DNA of 36,196 nt from Proteobacteria bacterium UBA664 (lineage in GTDB: Bacteria > Pseudomonadota > Gammaproteobacteria > UBA7966). Position numbers and translations under genes: made by a program. The stretch lies in the NCBI GenBank assembly GCA_002299125.1, contig DBNU01000097.1:1-36196 (forward strand). The letters run 5' to 3'. Of the stretch, positions 1-7,877 are shown piece by piece. The notes below the pieces were generated by a model, which did not search any database, was not told the origin of the DNA, and was given only the letters and a program-made list of their open reading frames with translations. Numbering within the stretch: the stretch's first letter is position 1; each line of letters begins with the position of its first letter.

Positions 1-41
1 CCAATGCCCTCCCGCAGTCGGCCTTGAGTCTGCTGCAGTAA
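1..41 (+). CDS. fliC: Flagellin, C-terminal end only (5' truncated by window)
   Basis: The first 41 bases read, in the frame ending at the TAA at 39-41, as N-A-L-P-Q-S-A-L-S-L-L-Q-stop. This is the usual flagellin C-terminus (Q-A-N-x-x-P-Q-x-x-L-S-L-L), the end of the D0 helix that packs inside the filament core. The gene lies directly upstream of flaG and fliD, as in Pseudomonas (fliC-flaG-fliD). Only 12 codons are visible, so the call rests on this motif and the neighbours. A strong hairpin follows 20 bases downstream. Confidence 0.8.
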   Translation, partial: NALPQSALSLLQ

Positions 42-61
42 GCAAGCGGACGACTTAGCAG

Positions 62-89
62 GCGGGTACGGCAAGGACGCCGTGCCCGC
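62..89 (+). terminator. Strong hairpin after the flagellin gene, possible terminator
   Basis: Positions 62-72 pair with 79-89 as an 11-base-pair stem (10 Watson-Crick pairs plus one G-U wobble at 67/84) around a 6-base loop. It sits 20 bases after the flagellin stop. The 3' flank (TCTAC) is not a U-run, so it is not a textbook intrinsic terminator; it may stabilise the flagellin transcript 3' end or only partly stop transcription. Confidence 0.5.
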
Positions 90-135
90 TCTACCCGGGG
101 CCTGAGTCACATCTGGGGTCCGGAGGTAGTCGATC

Positions 136-558
136 ATGACAACCATCGCACTCAATCCTTCTGCCAGCCTCCCCCGGCCAGGGGTTGCTGCGGACACTGA
201 GAATCCGCCCCGCTCGAAGGCGATTGCTGCTGGCGTCGCGGACCAGGGCGGTACGGCGCCGCTCGAGAACCGCCTGGAAATTCCGGCAGGTGAGTCCAAC
301 GCGAGCGCGACAACCCGAGCAGTGGCAGCCGACCAACCGCGCGAAATCGAGGAGGCCGTGGAGCGGTTGAACGTCGAGGTAAACAACCTGCAGCGCTCGT
401 TGCGCTTCACGATCGACAAGGACACCGGTCGTACGGTCATCAAGGTTGTGGACCGGAGCACGGACGAGGTGATCCGGCAGATCCCGCCTGAGCACACACT
501 CGAGATCCTGCGGCGGATGCAGATTGGCGCGGGACTCATCCTGAACGAGCAGGCCTGA
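136..558 (+). CDS. flaG: FlaG family flagellar protein
   Basis: A 140-residue protein of the FlaG family, small proteins encoded beside flagellin and thought to affect filament length or assembly. The N-terminal half (about 1-70) is Ala/Pro/Ser-rich and likely disordered. The conserved part is at about 70-135: a helix (EEAVERLNVEVNNLQRSL) followed by LRFTIDKDTGRTVIKVVD and EVIRQIPPEH, the FlaG signature. The ATG at 136 has a good ribosome site (CGGAGG at 121-126). It lies between fliC and fliD, as in Pseudomonas. I see no convincing promoter of its own after the hairpin at 62-89, so it may depend on readthrough from fliC. Confidence 0.9.
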   Translation: MTTIALNPSASLPRPGVAADTENPPRSKAIAAGVADQGGTAPLENRLEIPAGESNASATTRAVAADQPREIEEAVERLNVEVNNLQRSLRFTIDKDTGRTVIKVVDRSTDEVIRQIPPEHTLEILRRMQIGAGLILNEQA

Positions 559-603
559 ACCCGCACATCCCGGCAGGCAGGTTCCCCTACAGCGTGCGCG
601 CCA

Positions 604-619
604 TGGCCGAAATCTTGCT
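604..619 (+). promoter_or_regulatory. Sigma-54 promoter for fliD
   Basis: TGGCCG-N5-TTGCT, with GG at 605-606 and GC at 617-618, exactly 10 bases apart, as required for sigma-54 (consensus TGGCAC-N5-TTGC). Predicted start of transcription is about 630, giving a leader of about 54 bases to the fliD ATG at 684. Likely activated by FleQ, by analogy with Pseudomonas fliD. Confidence 0.75.
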
Positions 620-683
620 TTCCTGAGACTTGCTGGGTCTTCCCGGGTGTGGATGGCTGCGGTGCAGGCGTAGGAGGATCTTC

Positions 684-2042
684 ATGAGTGGCATCAGGGT
701 TCCCGGGATCGGCTCTGGCCTCGATATCAACAGTATCGTCTCGCAGTTGATGTCGCTGGAGCAGCGTCCCTTGCGCAACATCCAGATCCGGCAACGTGGG
801 GTCACGGCCGAGATCTCAGGCTACGGTGCGCTGCGTGCCTCCATTGGCAATCTGCAGTCGGCGATGGATCAGTTGGCGAATGTGGATCGTTTCAAGGTGT
901 TCCGTTCGCAAGTCTCCAACCCAGATGCCTTGAGTGTCAGCACGACGTCCAGCGCCGCACGGGGAACCTACGCCCTCGAGGTCGTGCGTCTTGCTGAATC
1001 GCATCGCATGGCGGCCGGTCTTGCAGTAGCGGGGAGTGCCACTCTCGGCGCCGAGGGTGACACCCTGGCGATTGCGGTCGGTGGTAACAGCATCACTGTG
1101 GCAGCGGGTGGCCGGACCCTGGCAGAGCTGCGTGATGCGATCAATGCCCAGTCAGGCGATCTGGACATCACGGCTTCGATCATTCGCGACGACCGTGGCA
1201 GCCGGCTGCTGCTGGCGTCTGGAAGGACCGGCGCCGATGGGTTCATGACCGCCACATGGAACGGTGCGGCGGACCCGCTGGCCCTCGCCAGCCTCAATAC
1301 CGATCGTGACGCAAGTGGGGCCTTCGATGCCGCGGATCTCAATGCTCGGGTAGTCGTAGAGGGCGCATACACCGTGACCTCGAGCAGCAACACCCTGAGC
1401 GAGGCCATCGACGGGGTGACTCTGACCCTGCGTGAGCCGGGCCGGACTACGCTGGACATTAGCCGCGACACGGCCGCAGTCCAGTCATCCATCCAGCAGT
1501 TTGCTCGTGCCTACAACGATCTGGTGGGCAACATCGACAAGCTGCGGGGTGAGGCCCTGAGTACGGACCGCGGCCTGCTGGCATCGGTGACGGCCCGTAT
1601 GCGCGGCGTCATGAATGCCGCCACCAGCCTGCCCGGAAACTTCACCCGTCCCTTCGAACTCGGGATCTCCACCAGTCGCACTGGCACGCTGGTCATCGAT
1701 TCGAGCACCCTCTCGAGGGCGCTGGAGCGCGATTTCGAAGGGGTTGCACGGATGTTCTCCGACCCTGAGCAAGGGCTCGCCGTCCGCATGAGACGGCTGG
1801 CACAGTCTCTGCTCGATCCAGGTGGGTTGGTAGGTGGTCGCACGGAATCTCTCGAGCGCGAGCGACGTTCACTCGAGACGCGCGCACTGGATGTCCAGCG
1901 ACGCCTGGCAACCAGGGAGCAGGCCCTGCTTTCCCAATTCAGTTCGCTCGAGGCCACATTGGTCCGTCTGCAAGGTACGGGCACGGCGTTGACGGGCGCG
2001 CTGGAACAGTTGAATGCCGTCAGCCGCCAGCGCAGTGGGTGA
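684..2042 (+). CDS. fliD: Flagellar filament cap protein FliD (HAP2)
   Basis: FliD forms the cap at the filament tip and folds arriving flagellin subunits. The 452-residue product begins MSGIRVPGIGSGLDINSIV, the typical FliD start (GxxSGLDxxxIV). The ATG at 684 is chosen because AGGAGG at 672-677 is well placed; an in-frame start at 630 would add 18 Arg/Cys-rich residues not seen in the family. The C-terminal part (about 370-440) is a charged helical coiled coil ending in LNAVSRQ, as expected for the D0/D1 arms. It is followed by fliS and fliT, chaperones of the late export substrates, and preceded by a sigma-54 promoter. Confidence 0.95.
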   Translation: MSGIRVPGIGSGLDINSIVSQLMSLEQRPLRNIQIRQRGVTAEISGYGALRASIGNLQSAMDQLANVDRFKVFRSQVSNPDALSVSTTSSAARGTYALEVVRLAESHRMAAGLAVAGSATLGAEGDTLAIAVGGNSITVAAGGRTLAELRDAINAQSGDLDITASIIRDDRGSRLLLASGRTGADGFMTATWNGAADPLALASLNTDRDASGAFDAADLNARVVVEGAYTVTSSSNTLSEAIDGVTLTLREPGRTTLDISRDTAAVQSSIQQFARAYNDLVGNIDKLRGEALSTDRGLLASVTARMRGVMNAATSLPGNFTRPFELGISTSRTGTLVIDSSTLSRALERDFEGVARMFSDPEQGLAVRMRRLAQSLLDPGGLVGGRTESLERERRSLETRALDVQRRLATREQALLSQFSSLEATLVRLQGTGTALTGALEQLNAVSRQRSG

Positions 2043-2231
2043 GCAGGTGTCGATCACGTTCCGCTCTTTGCTGCAGACGGCCGCTGATTGGTCGCTATAC
2101 GTCAAGAGATCGACGCGTCAGGCATGACCGACGCATGAGCGGGATCCTTGGTCACGCCCGTATGGGTGACACCGGATTTCCGGACTGGAACAGACCCCGG
2201 GCACACTCGAGGTCAGGAGAGACGAGAGCAG

Positions 2232-2687
2232 ATGCAAACTCAGGGAATCGCCTCAAAGCTGCGTGGGCAGTACGGACGGATCGGGCTCGAGACCGAGGTC
2301 GCCACGGCCAGCCCTCATCGTCTGGTGGAAATGCTGATGGACGGCGCGCTGGCACGGATCGCCAAGGCGCAGGTTCATCTGGAGCGAGGCGAGACGGCGG
2401 AGAAGGGGGCCAGTATCGGTTTTGCGATCCAGATCATCGATGGTTTGCGTGCGAGTCTCGACATGGCACAAGGCGGCGAGATCGCCGCCAATCTCGATCG
2501 ACTCTATGACTACATGCTCAGACGTCTGCTCGAGGCCAATCTCGCCAACAGTGCCGAGATGCTTGCGGAGGTGTCGAAGCTGATGCAGGAGATCCGCGGC
2601 GGCTGGGTCGGGATACGGGATCAGGCGAACCCCAGCCAGTCTGATGTACAGAACCGTCTCTCGGTGCTGTCTCAGACCGCAGACTGA
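2232..2687 (+). CDS. fliS: Flagellin export chaperone FliS
   Basis: FliS binds the C-terminus of flagellin in the cytoplasm, prevents early polymerisation and delivers it to the export gate. The 151-residue product has the family hallmarks: a Tyr near the N-terminus (RGQYG), TASPHRLVEMLMDGALARIAKA, and a mostly helical remainder including LYDYMLRRLLEANL. The ATG at 2232 is preferred (AGGAGA at 2215-2220) over a TTG at 2148, which would add 28 residues without family support. The C-terminal tail after about residue 130 is polar and likely flexible. Four bases separate its stop from the next gene. Confidence 0.93.
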   Translation: MQTQGIASKLRGQYGRIGLETEVATASPHRLVEMLMDGALARIAKAQVHLERGETAEKGASIGFAIQIIDGLRASLDMAQGGEIAANLDRLYDYMLRRLLEANLANSAEMLAEVSKLMQEIRGGWVGIRDQANPSQSDVQNRLSVLSQTAD

Positions 2688-2691
2688 AGCC

Positions 2692-3048
2692 ATGGATAGC
2701 GGCCAGTCACTGCTTGCGGAAGTCGAGCGGCTGCTCGAGGGGAGTCGTGCGCTCCACGCGGCGGCACGCTCTGGTGACTGGTCGCGAGTGGCAGAGCTCG
2801 AGACGGCGCGTCGGCCTGATCTGGAAGGTCTGCTTGCCCGGATCTCGGATGCGTCGTCCTCGCTCGATGTCGCAACTCTGGACGCGATTGGTCGCCGTCT
2901 GCGTGACACGCTTGCCTGTGATCAGGACACGGCAGAGGCGGTCGCCTCTGGTCGGATGCGGCTAGGTGAGGAGTTGCGCGCACTCGGTCGTGGGGCCCAG
3001 GCGGCCAGGCGCTACCATTTGAGCCTCGTCTCTGCGCGCGATTGTTAA
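2692..3048 (+). CDS. fliT: FliT-like flagellar chaperone
   Basis: A 118-residue, all-helical, charged protein starting at the ATG 4 bases after fliS. FliT-type features visible are the first helix (LLAEVERLLEGSRALHAAARSG), DWSRVAELETARRPDLEGLL (the family pattern W-x-x-L/V-x-x-L-E-x-x-R), and a C-terminal helix ending in AARRYHLS. FliT is the export chaperone for the cap protein FliD and in some bacteria modulates the master regulator. Position after fliS fits; in Pseudomonas the equivalent slot holds fleP. Sequence conservation in this family is weak, so the assignment rests on pattern plus context. Confidence 0.75.
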   Translation: MDSGQSLLAEVERLLEGSRALHAAARSGDWSRVAELETARRPDLEGLLARISDASSSLDVATLDAIGRRLRDTLACDQDTAEAVASGRMRLGEELRALGRGAQAARRYHLSLVSARDC

Positions 3049-3123
3049 GGCTGGCCATGCGTCAGGGCTGGCGGTCTGGTCTCGCTCTCGCTGTGTGCAG
3101 ATGGACGTCGCTGCGCCAACTTT

Positions 3124-3152
3124 TTGACATGCCTTCGGGACGCGCCTAATCT
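3124..3152 (+). promoter_or_regulatory. Sigma-70 type promoter for fleQ
   Basis: A perfect -35 box TTGACA (3124-3129), a 17-base spacer and TAATCT (3147-3152), which keeps the key T1, A2 and T6 of the -10 box. Predicted start is near 3159, giving a leader of about 65 bases to the fleQ ATG at 3224. A housekeeping promoter is expected for the top-level regulator. Confidence 0.65.
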
Positions 3153-3223
3153 CGCGACGTCCGGTGCGAACACCCGGCTTGCAGGGTCGTTCGCCCGTCC
3201 GACGAGACATCGACGAGGTCCCC

Positions 3224-4705
3224 ATGGCTTCCATCCTGCTGGTCGACGACGACCTGACCCGGCGCAACGAGCTCAAACTCCTGCTGGAGTTCATGGAGTG
3301 CGTCGTGGCGGGCGCGATCACGACAAACGAACTTGCCGCGAGGATACGGGGCGAGGGTGTCGGACGAGTCGATGCCCTCATACTCGGCCCCTGTTCCGGG
3401 GCGGGAGAGCAGCTGGAGGTGTTGCGCTCCGTACGTCAGGTCGATGCGCATCTGCCGCTCATATCGCTATCTCTCCCATCCTGTCCCCTGTCCCGGGAGC
3501 TCGATGCGATCGTACTGGCGAATCTCGAGCTGCCACTGCGCCGAGCGTCCCTGGAGGGGGGGCTGGAGCGTCTGGCGGTCTTTCGGGAGATCCGTGGCGG
3601 GCGGGGTCGTCATCGCAACAGCGAGCTGTTTCGGGCGCTGGTCGGGACGAGCCAGCGAATCCAGGTCGTGCGCCGGCTCATAGAGCGCGTGGCCGGCAGC
3701 GATAGCAACGTACTCATTACGGGTGAATCCGGCACCGGCAAGGAGGTGGTCGCCCGGCATGTGCACTACCACTCGACGCGCCGATCGAAGCCCTTCGTGC
3801 CGGTAAACTGTGGGGCAATACCACCCGATCTCCTCGAGAGTGAACTCTTCGGGCATGAGAAGGGCGCTTTCACGGGGGCTATCACCGCCCGCCAAGGGCG
3901 TTTCGAGATGGCCGACGGTGGCACCTTGTTCCTGGATGAGATTGGGGACATGAGCCTGACCATGCAGGTAAAGCTGCTCCGCGTGCTCCAGGAGCGCACC
4001 TTCGAGCGGGTAGGATCCAACCGTAGCATCAGCGCAAACGTGCGCATCGTTGCCGCGACACACGTCGACCTCGAACGCGCCATCGAGCAGGGCCGCTTCC
4101 GTCAGGACCTCTTCTTTCGGCTGAACGTATTCCCGATCGAGACGCCGTCTCTGCGCGAGCGTTACGACGACCTTCCGTTGCTGGTCAACGATCTGGTCGA
4201 GCGTCTGCGCCACGAGGGTGGTGCCGTCATTCGTTTGACGCCCGAGGCCTTGACCTGCCTGAGCCACTATCCGTGGCCAGGCAACGTGCGCGAATTGGCC
4301 AATCTGGTGGAACGGCTGGCGATCCTGTACCCGAATGCGCTGGTTGACGTTCAGGACTTGCCGGCGAAGTACCGTGGTGGCGGTGCTGCGAGCAGTCCGC
4401 AGCCCATGATCGGGGACTCGACTGATGTGACTGACTCAACGGCCGTCACACCGTCTGCGGATATGTCCGCGAATGTCTCCGCAGACCTGTCGGCGACAGT
4501 CGCGCTGGCCTCACTGCCACGCCAGGGGCTGGATCTCAAGGAGCACCTCAATCAACTGGAGTTCAGCCTCATTCAGCAAGCGCTGGAGGAGTCCGCGTGG
4601 GTCGTCGCTCACGCTGCCAAGCGTCTGCACATGGGTCGCACGACGCTGGTCGAGAAGATGCGGAAGTTTGGCCTGCAGCGCGAGGAGGACGCGTCAGGTT
4701 ATTGA
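3224..4705 (+). CDS. fleQ: Flagellar master regulator FleQ (sigma-54 activator)
   Basis: FleQ is the top-level enhancer-binding protein that drives sigma-54 flagellar promoters and, in Pseudomonas, responds to c-di-GMP and FleN. The 493-residue product has an N-terminal receiver-like domain (1-120) in which the usual phospho-Asp position is replaced (ALILGP), as in the family; an AAA+ domain with Walker A GESGTGKE (167-174) and the sigma-54 contact loop GAFTGA (214-219); a Ser/Thr/Asp-rich linker (about 390-430); and a Fis-type helix-turn-helix (VVAHAAKRLHMGRTTLVEKM). The ATG at 3224 is chosen because MASILLVDDD starts the first strand. The c-di-GMP motif reads LFRA (135-138) instead of LFRS. 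The neighbours fleSR match Pseudomonas order. Confidence 0.95.
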   Translation: MASILLVDDDLTRRNELKLLLEFMECVVAGAITTNELAARIRGEGVGRVDALILGPCSGAGEQLEVLRSVRQVDAHLPLISLSLPSCPLSRELDAIVLANLELPLRRASLEGGLERLAVFREIRGGRGRHRNSELFRALVGTSQRIQVVRRLIERVAGSDSNVLITGESGTGKEVVARHVHYHSTRRSKPFVPVNCGAIPPDLLESELFGHEKGAFTGAITARQGRFEMADGGTLFLDEIGDMSLTMQVKLLRVLQERTFERVGSNRSISANVRIVAATHVDLERAIEQGRFRQDLFFRLNVFPIETPSLRERYDDLPLLVNDLVERLRHEGGAVIRLTPEALTCLSHYPWPGNVRELANLVERLAILYPNALVDVQDLPAKYRGGGAASSPQPMIGDSTDVTDSTAVTPSADMSANVSADLSATVALASLPRQGLDLKEHLNQLEFSLIQQALEESAWVVAHAAKRLHMGRTTLVEKMRKFGLQREEDASGY

Positions 4706-4769
4706 CGAATGCCTTGAGGGGCGCGATGCATGGCGTCCAACCTACTGATTCGGCGAGATGAATCGCTGA

Positions 4770-4785
4770 TGGCACGGTGTTTGTT
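4770..4785 (+). promoter_or_regulatory. Probable sigma-54 promoter for fleSR
   Basis: TGGCAC-N5-TTGTT: the -24 half is a perfect TGGCAC (4770-4775), but the -12 half has GT where GC is normal. The position, 30 bases before the fleS ATG, fits FleQ control of fleSR as known in Pseudomonas. The altered -12 dinucleotide lowers confidence and might make the promoter weak. Confidence 0.5.
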
Positions 4786-4814
4786 TGTCCCCGGTGTAGA
4801 GGTCGCCCTCGTAA

Positions 4815-5930
4815 ATGAGGCAGCGCGCCAGAGTCGCTCACCGGGAGTCGTTCACCGCCATGCAAGCCGCGATGCATCTCTGCTTCGAACCATCCCACGC
4901 CGACCAGACAACCCTTTCGGCCTGGCACCGGGCCCTTGCTCCCGGTGTGCCCATGGAGGCCGTGCTGGAGGCACTGCCGGCCGGCGTCGTCCTGCTGGGC
5001 ACGCAGGGTGAGGTGCGGGCCCTGAATGAAAGCGCCAGAGAGATCCTGGGCGAGGTTTCCCCAGGAGAACTTTGGCGTCTGGTGGTTGAACGGGTGGTGC
5101 GCCCGCGCTGGGATGACGGACATGACGTGACCCTCGTGAATGGGCGGCGGGTCAACATCGGGACCCGAGCAATGCCCGGCGGAGTGGGGCAGCTCGTTCT
5201 GGTGACCGACGTTACCGAAACGCGTCGTTTGCAGGATCTGCTGGAGCGCTACCAACGCGCGGCGGAACTCGGCCAGATGGCGGCGACGCTGGCCCACCAG
5301 TTGCGCACGCCGGTGGCTACGGCCATGTTGAACTGCGGATCCATTGCAGCGGCGATCCCGCGTGACGAGGTTCCATCGCGGGCCATGACCCGCATGACCA
5401 ACTCGCTGCGAAGGCTGGAGCGTCTGGTCGACAATCTCTTGGCGTACGCGCGAGGTGGTCGATTGGAGCTGGCGAAAATTTCTGCAGCGTCCCTGCTTTC
5501 CTGGTTGTCGGAGGACCTCGCGCCCCTTGCGACCGAACACTTCCGGATAGCCATGCCGACCGGGAAAGTTGCGGGCGAGATTGCGGTCAATGAATCTGCA
5601 TTGCGCAGTGTCCTGCTCAATATTGCGGAAAATGCGCGGGACGTCACCAAGGGGCATGGAACACTACTGATCGAGGTGAGCGTCGTTGCCAGCGCGCTGC
5701 GGCTTGCCTTTCGTGACAACGGCCCGGGCGTTCCAGAGGCAACCCGACAGCACATCTTCCAACCCTTCAACTCCAGCCGCCCCAACGGCACGGGTCTTGG
5801 GTTGGCGGTTGCAAAAACCGTAATCGAGGCGCACGGAGGTCGCATCCACCTGGAATCCCCGGAGTCAGGTGGTGCGTGCTTCATGGTAAGCCTGCCCATT
5901 CAGCGGGCCATCCAGGAGGGGGCATCATGA
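4815..5930 (+). CDS. fleS: Flagellar sensor histidine kinase FleS
   Basis: FleS is the cytoplasmic kinase that phosphorylates FleR to activate the middle (basal body, hook) flagellar tier. The 371-residue product has no membrane segment. It contains a PAS-like domain (about 45-135), a dimerisation/phosphoacceptor helix with LAHQLRTPVATAML (His161), an N box (LLNIAENARD), a G1 box (DNGPGVP) and a G2 box (GTGLGLAVAKTV). The start is not certain: ATG at 4815 lacks a strong ribosome site, and the ATG at 4860 is also possible; the first 40 residues are poorly conserved. Its TGA overlaps the fleR ATG by four bases, so the pair is likely co-translated. Confidence 0.92.
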   Translation: MRQRARVAHRESFTAMQAAMHLCFEPSHADQTTLSAWHRALAPGVPMEAVLEALPAGVVLLGTQGEVRALNESAREILGEVSPGELWRLVVERVVRPRWDDGHDVTLVNGRRVNIGTRAMPGGVGQLVLVTDVTETRRLQDLLERYQRAAELGQMAATLAHQLRTPVATAMLNCGSIAAAIPRDEVPSRAMTRMTNSLRRLERLVDNLLAYARGGRLELAKISAASLLSWLSEDLAPLATEHFRIAMPTGKVAGEIAVNESALRSVLLNIAENARDVTKGHGTLLIEVSVVASALRLAFRDNGPGVPEATRQHIFQPFNSSRPNGTGLGLAVAKTVIEAHGGRIHLESPESGGACFMVSLPIQRAIQEGAS

Positions 5931-7342
5931 CTGACACAAACATTCTGGTGGTCGAGGATGATGCCGAGCTGTGTCAGGCGTTGGAGGACACGCTGCGCCT
6001 TGCCGGGTTCACAACGCTCGCTGCCTCATCCAGTGAGGAAGCACTGTCGCTCGTGGATGCGAAGCAACCCGATCTCGTGGTTAGTGACGTGCAGATGGTG
6101 GGTGGTGATGGGCATGAGCTGCTCGTCCGCTTGAAGTCACGGCTCCCGAATCTTCCGGTTCTGCTGATGACCGCACATGCGAGTGTGGAGCGGGCTGTGG
6201 AGGCGATGCGCGCCGGCGCAGCGGATTACCTCGTCAAGCCATTCGAGGCAGAGGTCCTGATCACGCGGATACACGAACATCTCCCGCGTCAGGATATGGA
6301 TGCCGGAGATTGCGTCGCCCACGACCCGGCTACCCGCTCCGTTCTTGCAATGGCGGCGCGTGTCGCAGCCAGTGACGCAACCGTGCTGGTCACGGGCGAG
6401 AGCGGCACCGGCAAGGAAGTCCTCTTCCGATACCTACACGCACATTCGCGTCGCGCGAAAGGCCCCGCTGTCGCGATAAATTGTGCAGCCATACCGGAGA
6501 ATATGCTGGAAGCCATGCTGTTTGGCTACGAGAAGGGCGCATTCACCGGAGCGTACAAGGCCTGCGCCGGGAAGTTCGAGCAGGCACAGGCCGGGACGCT
6601 GCTCCTGGATGAAGTGACCGAAATGAGCCTGCCTCTGCAGGCGAAGCTACTGCGCGTGCTGCAGGAGCGCGAAGTGGAGCGACTGGGGGCAGGCAGCTCG
6701 ATCACGCTCGATGTCAGGGTGGTTGCCACCACCAATCGGAATCTCGCGGAAGAAGTCGCTGCTGGTCGCTTTCGTGAGGATCTCTACTATCGACTGAATG
6801 TCTTTCCCTTGCATCTTCCGCCACTGCGCAAGCGCCCGGCAGATATCCTTCCCCTTGCGGAATACCTGCTTGGGCGCGCAGCGCTTCGAACTCGCGTGGC
6901 GACGCCACAACTGACAGTGGAAGCCCGCAATGTGCTCATGGCGTACCAGTGGCCTGGCAATGTGCGTGAGCTCGACAATGTGATGCAGCGCGCGCTCATT
7001 CTGCAATCTGCGGGGCGTGTACGGGTGTCGGACATACTGATCCAGCCGAGCCATACGCCTACTGCGCCCATCGCGCAGCCACAATGGGCCGATGATGGCC
7101 GTCAGACAGGAAGTGTCAGGTCAACCGAATCTGTAGCATCGTTGGACGAAATGGGAGAGTCCATCAACGACCGTCTACACGATGGGCTACGCAGTAGAGA
7201 GCGAGAAATCATCCTGCAGGCATTGATCGAGGGTGGCGGGAGCCGACGTTATGTGGCAGACAAACTCGGCATCAGCGAACGTACGCTGCGCTACAAGCTG
7301 GCGCGCATCAAGGATGCGGGTGTCAGTCTGCCGGTTGCATGA
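5927..7342 (+). CDS. fleR: Flagellar response regulator FleR (sigma-54 activator)
   Basis: FleR is the NtrC-type partner of FleS. In the 471-residue product the receiver domain has the acidic pair E10/D11-D12, phosphoacceptor Asp54 (VVSDVQM), Thr82 and Lys104 (VKPF), so unlike FleQ it looks phosphorylatable. The AAA+ domain has Walker A GESGTGKE (157-164) and an intact GAFTGA (204-209). The C-terminal Fis helix-turn-helix reads YVADKLGISERTLRYKL. The start at 5927 has AGGAGG at 5914-5919 and overlaps the fleS stop (ATGA). It lies directly upstream of fliEFG, the operon FleR activates in Pseudomonas. Confidence 0.95.
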   Translation: MTDTNILVVEDDAELCQALEDTLRLAGFTTLAASSSEEALSLVDAKQPDLVVSDVQMVGGDGHELLVRLKSRLPNLPVLLMTAHASVERAVEAMRAGAADYLVKPFEAEVLITRIHEHLPRQDMDAGDCVAHDPATRSVLAMAARVAASDATVLVTGESGTGKEVLFRYLHAHSRRAKGPAVAINCAAIPENMLEAMLFGYEKGAFTGAYKACAGKFEQAQAGTLLLDEVTEMSLPLQAKLLRVLQEREVERLGAGSSITLDVRVVATTNRNLAEEVAAGRFREDLYYRLNVFPLHLPPLRKRPADILPLAEYLLGRAALRTRVATPQLTVEARNVLMAYQWPGNVRELDNVMQRALILQSAGRVRVSDILIQPSHTPTAPIAQPQWADDGRQTGSVRSTESVASLDEMGESINDRLHDGLRSREREIILQALIEGGGSRRYVADKLGISERTLRYKLARIKDAGVSLPVA

Positions 7343-7472
7343 CGCCATTCCGGGCGCAGATTGTGTGCAGGGCCAATGCCGGGAAGGCTGCATCGGCTAG
7401 AGAGCGTCAATGCCAGTGCCAGCAGATCATTGATGGTATGCATGGTGAATGCTTAGCGAGGAGCAGGGACCG

Positions 7473-7835
7473 ATGAGTAATACAATCAACTCGCACGCTT
7501 TGCTTATGCAGATGCGCCTGATGGCAGCCAAGGCCGAGGGGGTGAATCAGGCCGGCGCGATCGCGCCAGATCTTCTGCGCGGTAGTTCCGCGAAGGTCGC
7601 GACAACCGCGGGCGGGAGTTTCACTGAGGTTCTTGCCAACAAGCTTTCAGAGGTGAACGAGCTGCAGAAGTCCAGTTCGGGACTCGCAACACGGTTTGAG
7701 CAGGGGGACCCATCAGTGGACGTGGCCGAGGTGATGGTTGCGATGCAGAGGTCATCAGTCGGTTTTACGGCGGTAACGCAGGTCAGGAATCGCCTGATCT
7801 CGGCGTACCAAGAAATCATGAACATGCCGGTCTGA
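7473..7835 (+). CDS. fliE: Hook-basal body junction protein FliE
   Basis: FliE joins the MS ring (FliF) to the rod and is the first protein exported through the flagellar type III system. The 120-residue product starts at the ATG at 7473 (GCGAGGAG just upstream) and has the family C-terminus: DPSVDVAEVMVAMQRSSVGF, then VRNRLISAYQEIMNMPV, the conserved rod-like helix. The in-frame start at 7449 would add eight residues without support. In the 130-base gap from fleR I looked for a sigma-54 site and found no acceptable one, so readthrough from fleSR or an unrecognised promoter is possible. Confidence 0.93.
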   Translation: MSNTINSHALLMQMRLMAAKAEGVNQAGAIAPDLLRGSSAKVATTAGGSFTEVLANKLSEVNELQKSSSGLATRFEQGDPSVDVAEVMVAMQRSSVGFTAVTQVRNRLISAYQEIMNMPV

Positions 7836-7877
7836 TGCAGATCCGAACCACCATGAGCCACGCTGTCAGCTCGAACC

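Noticed and set aside
3077..3092. GG-N10-GC pattern (TGGTCT-N5-TCGCT) upstream of fleQ as a sigma-54 promoter
   Set aside because: Only the two dinucleotides match; the surrounding consensus is poor, GG-N10-GC is frequent in GC-rich DNA, and a much better sigma-70 type promoter follows at 3124.
4569..5657. Long open frame (about 360 codons) on the minus strand opposite fleQ/fleS
   Set aside because: It mirrors the codon bias of fleS, has Arg/His/Gly-rich composition, no family motifs, and fleS carries clear histidine kinase boxes on the plus strand.
7443..7458. GG-N10-GC pattern before fliE as a sigma-54 promoter
   Set aside because: The -12 box is TAGC instead of TTGC and the predicted transcript start would fall within a few bases of the ATG at 7473, leaving no room for the ribosome site.
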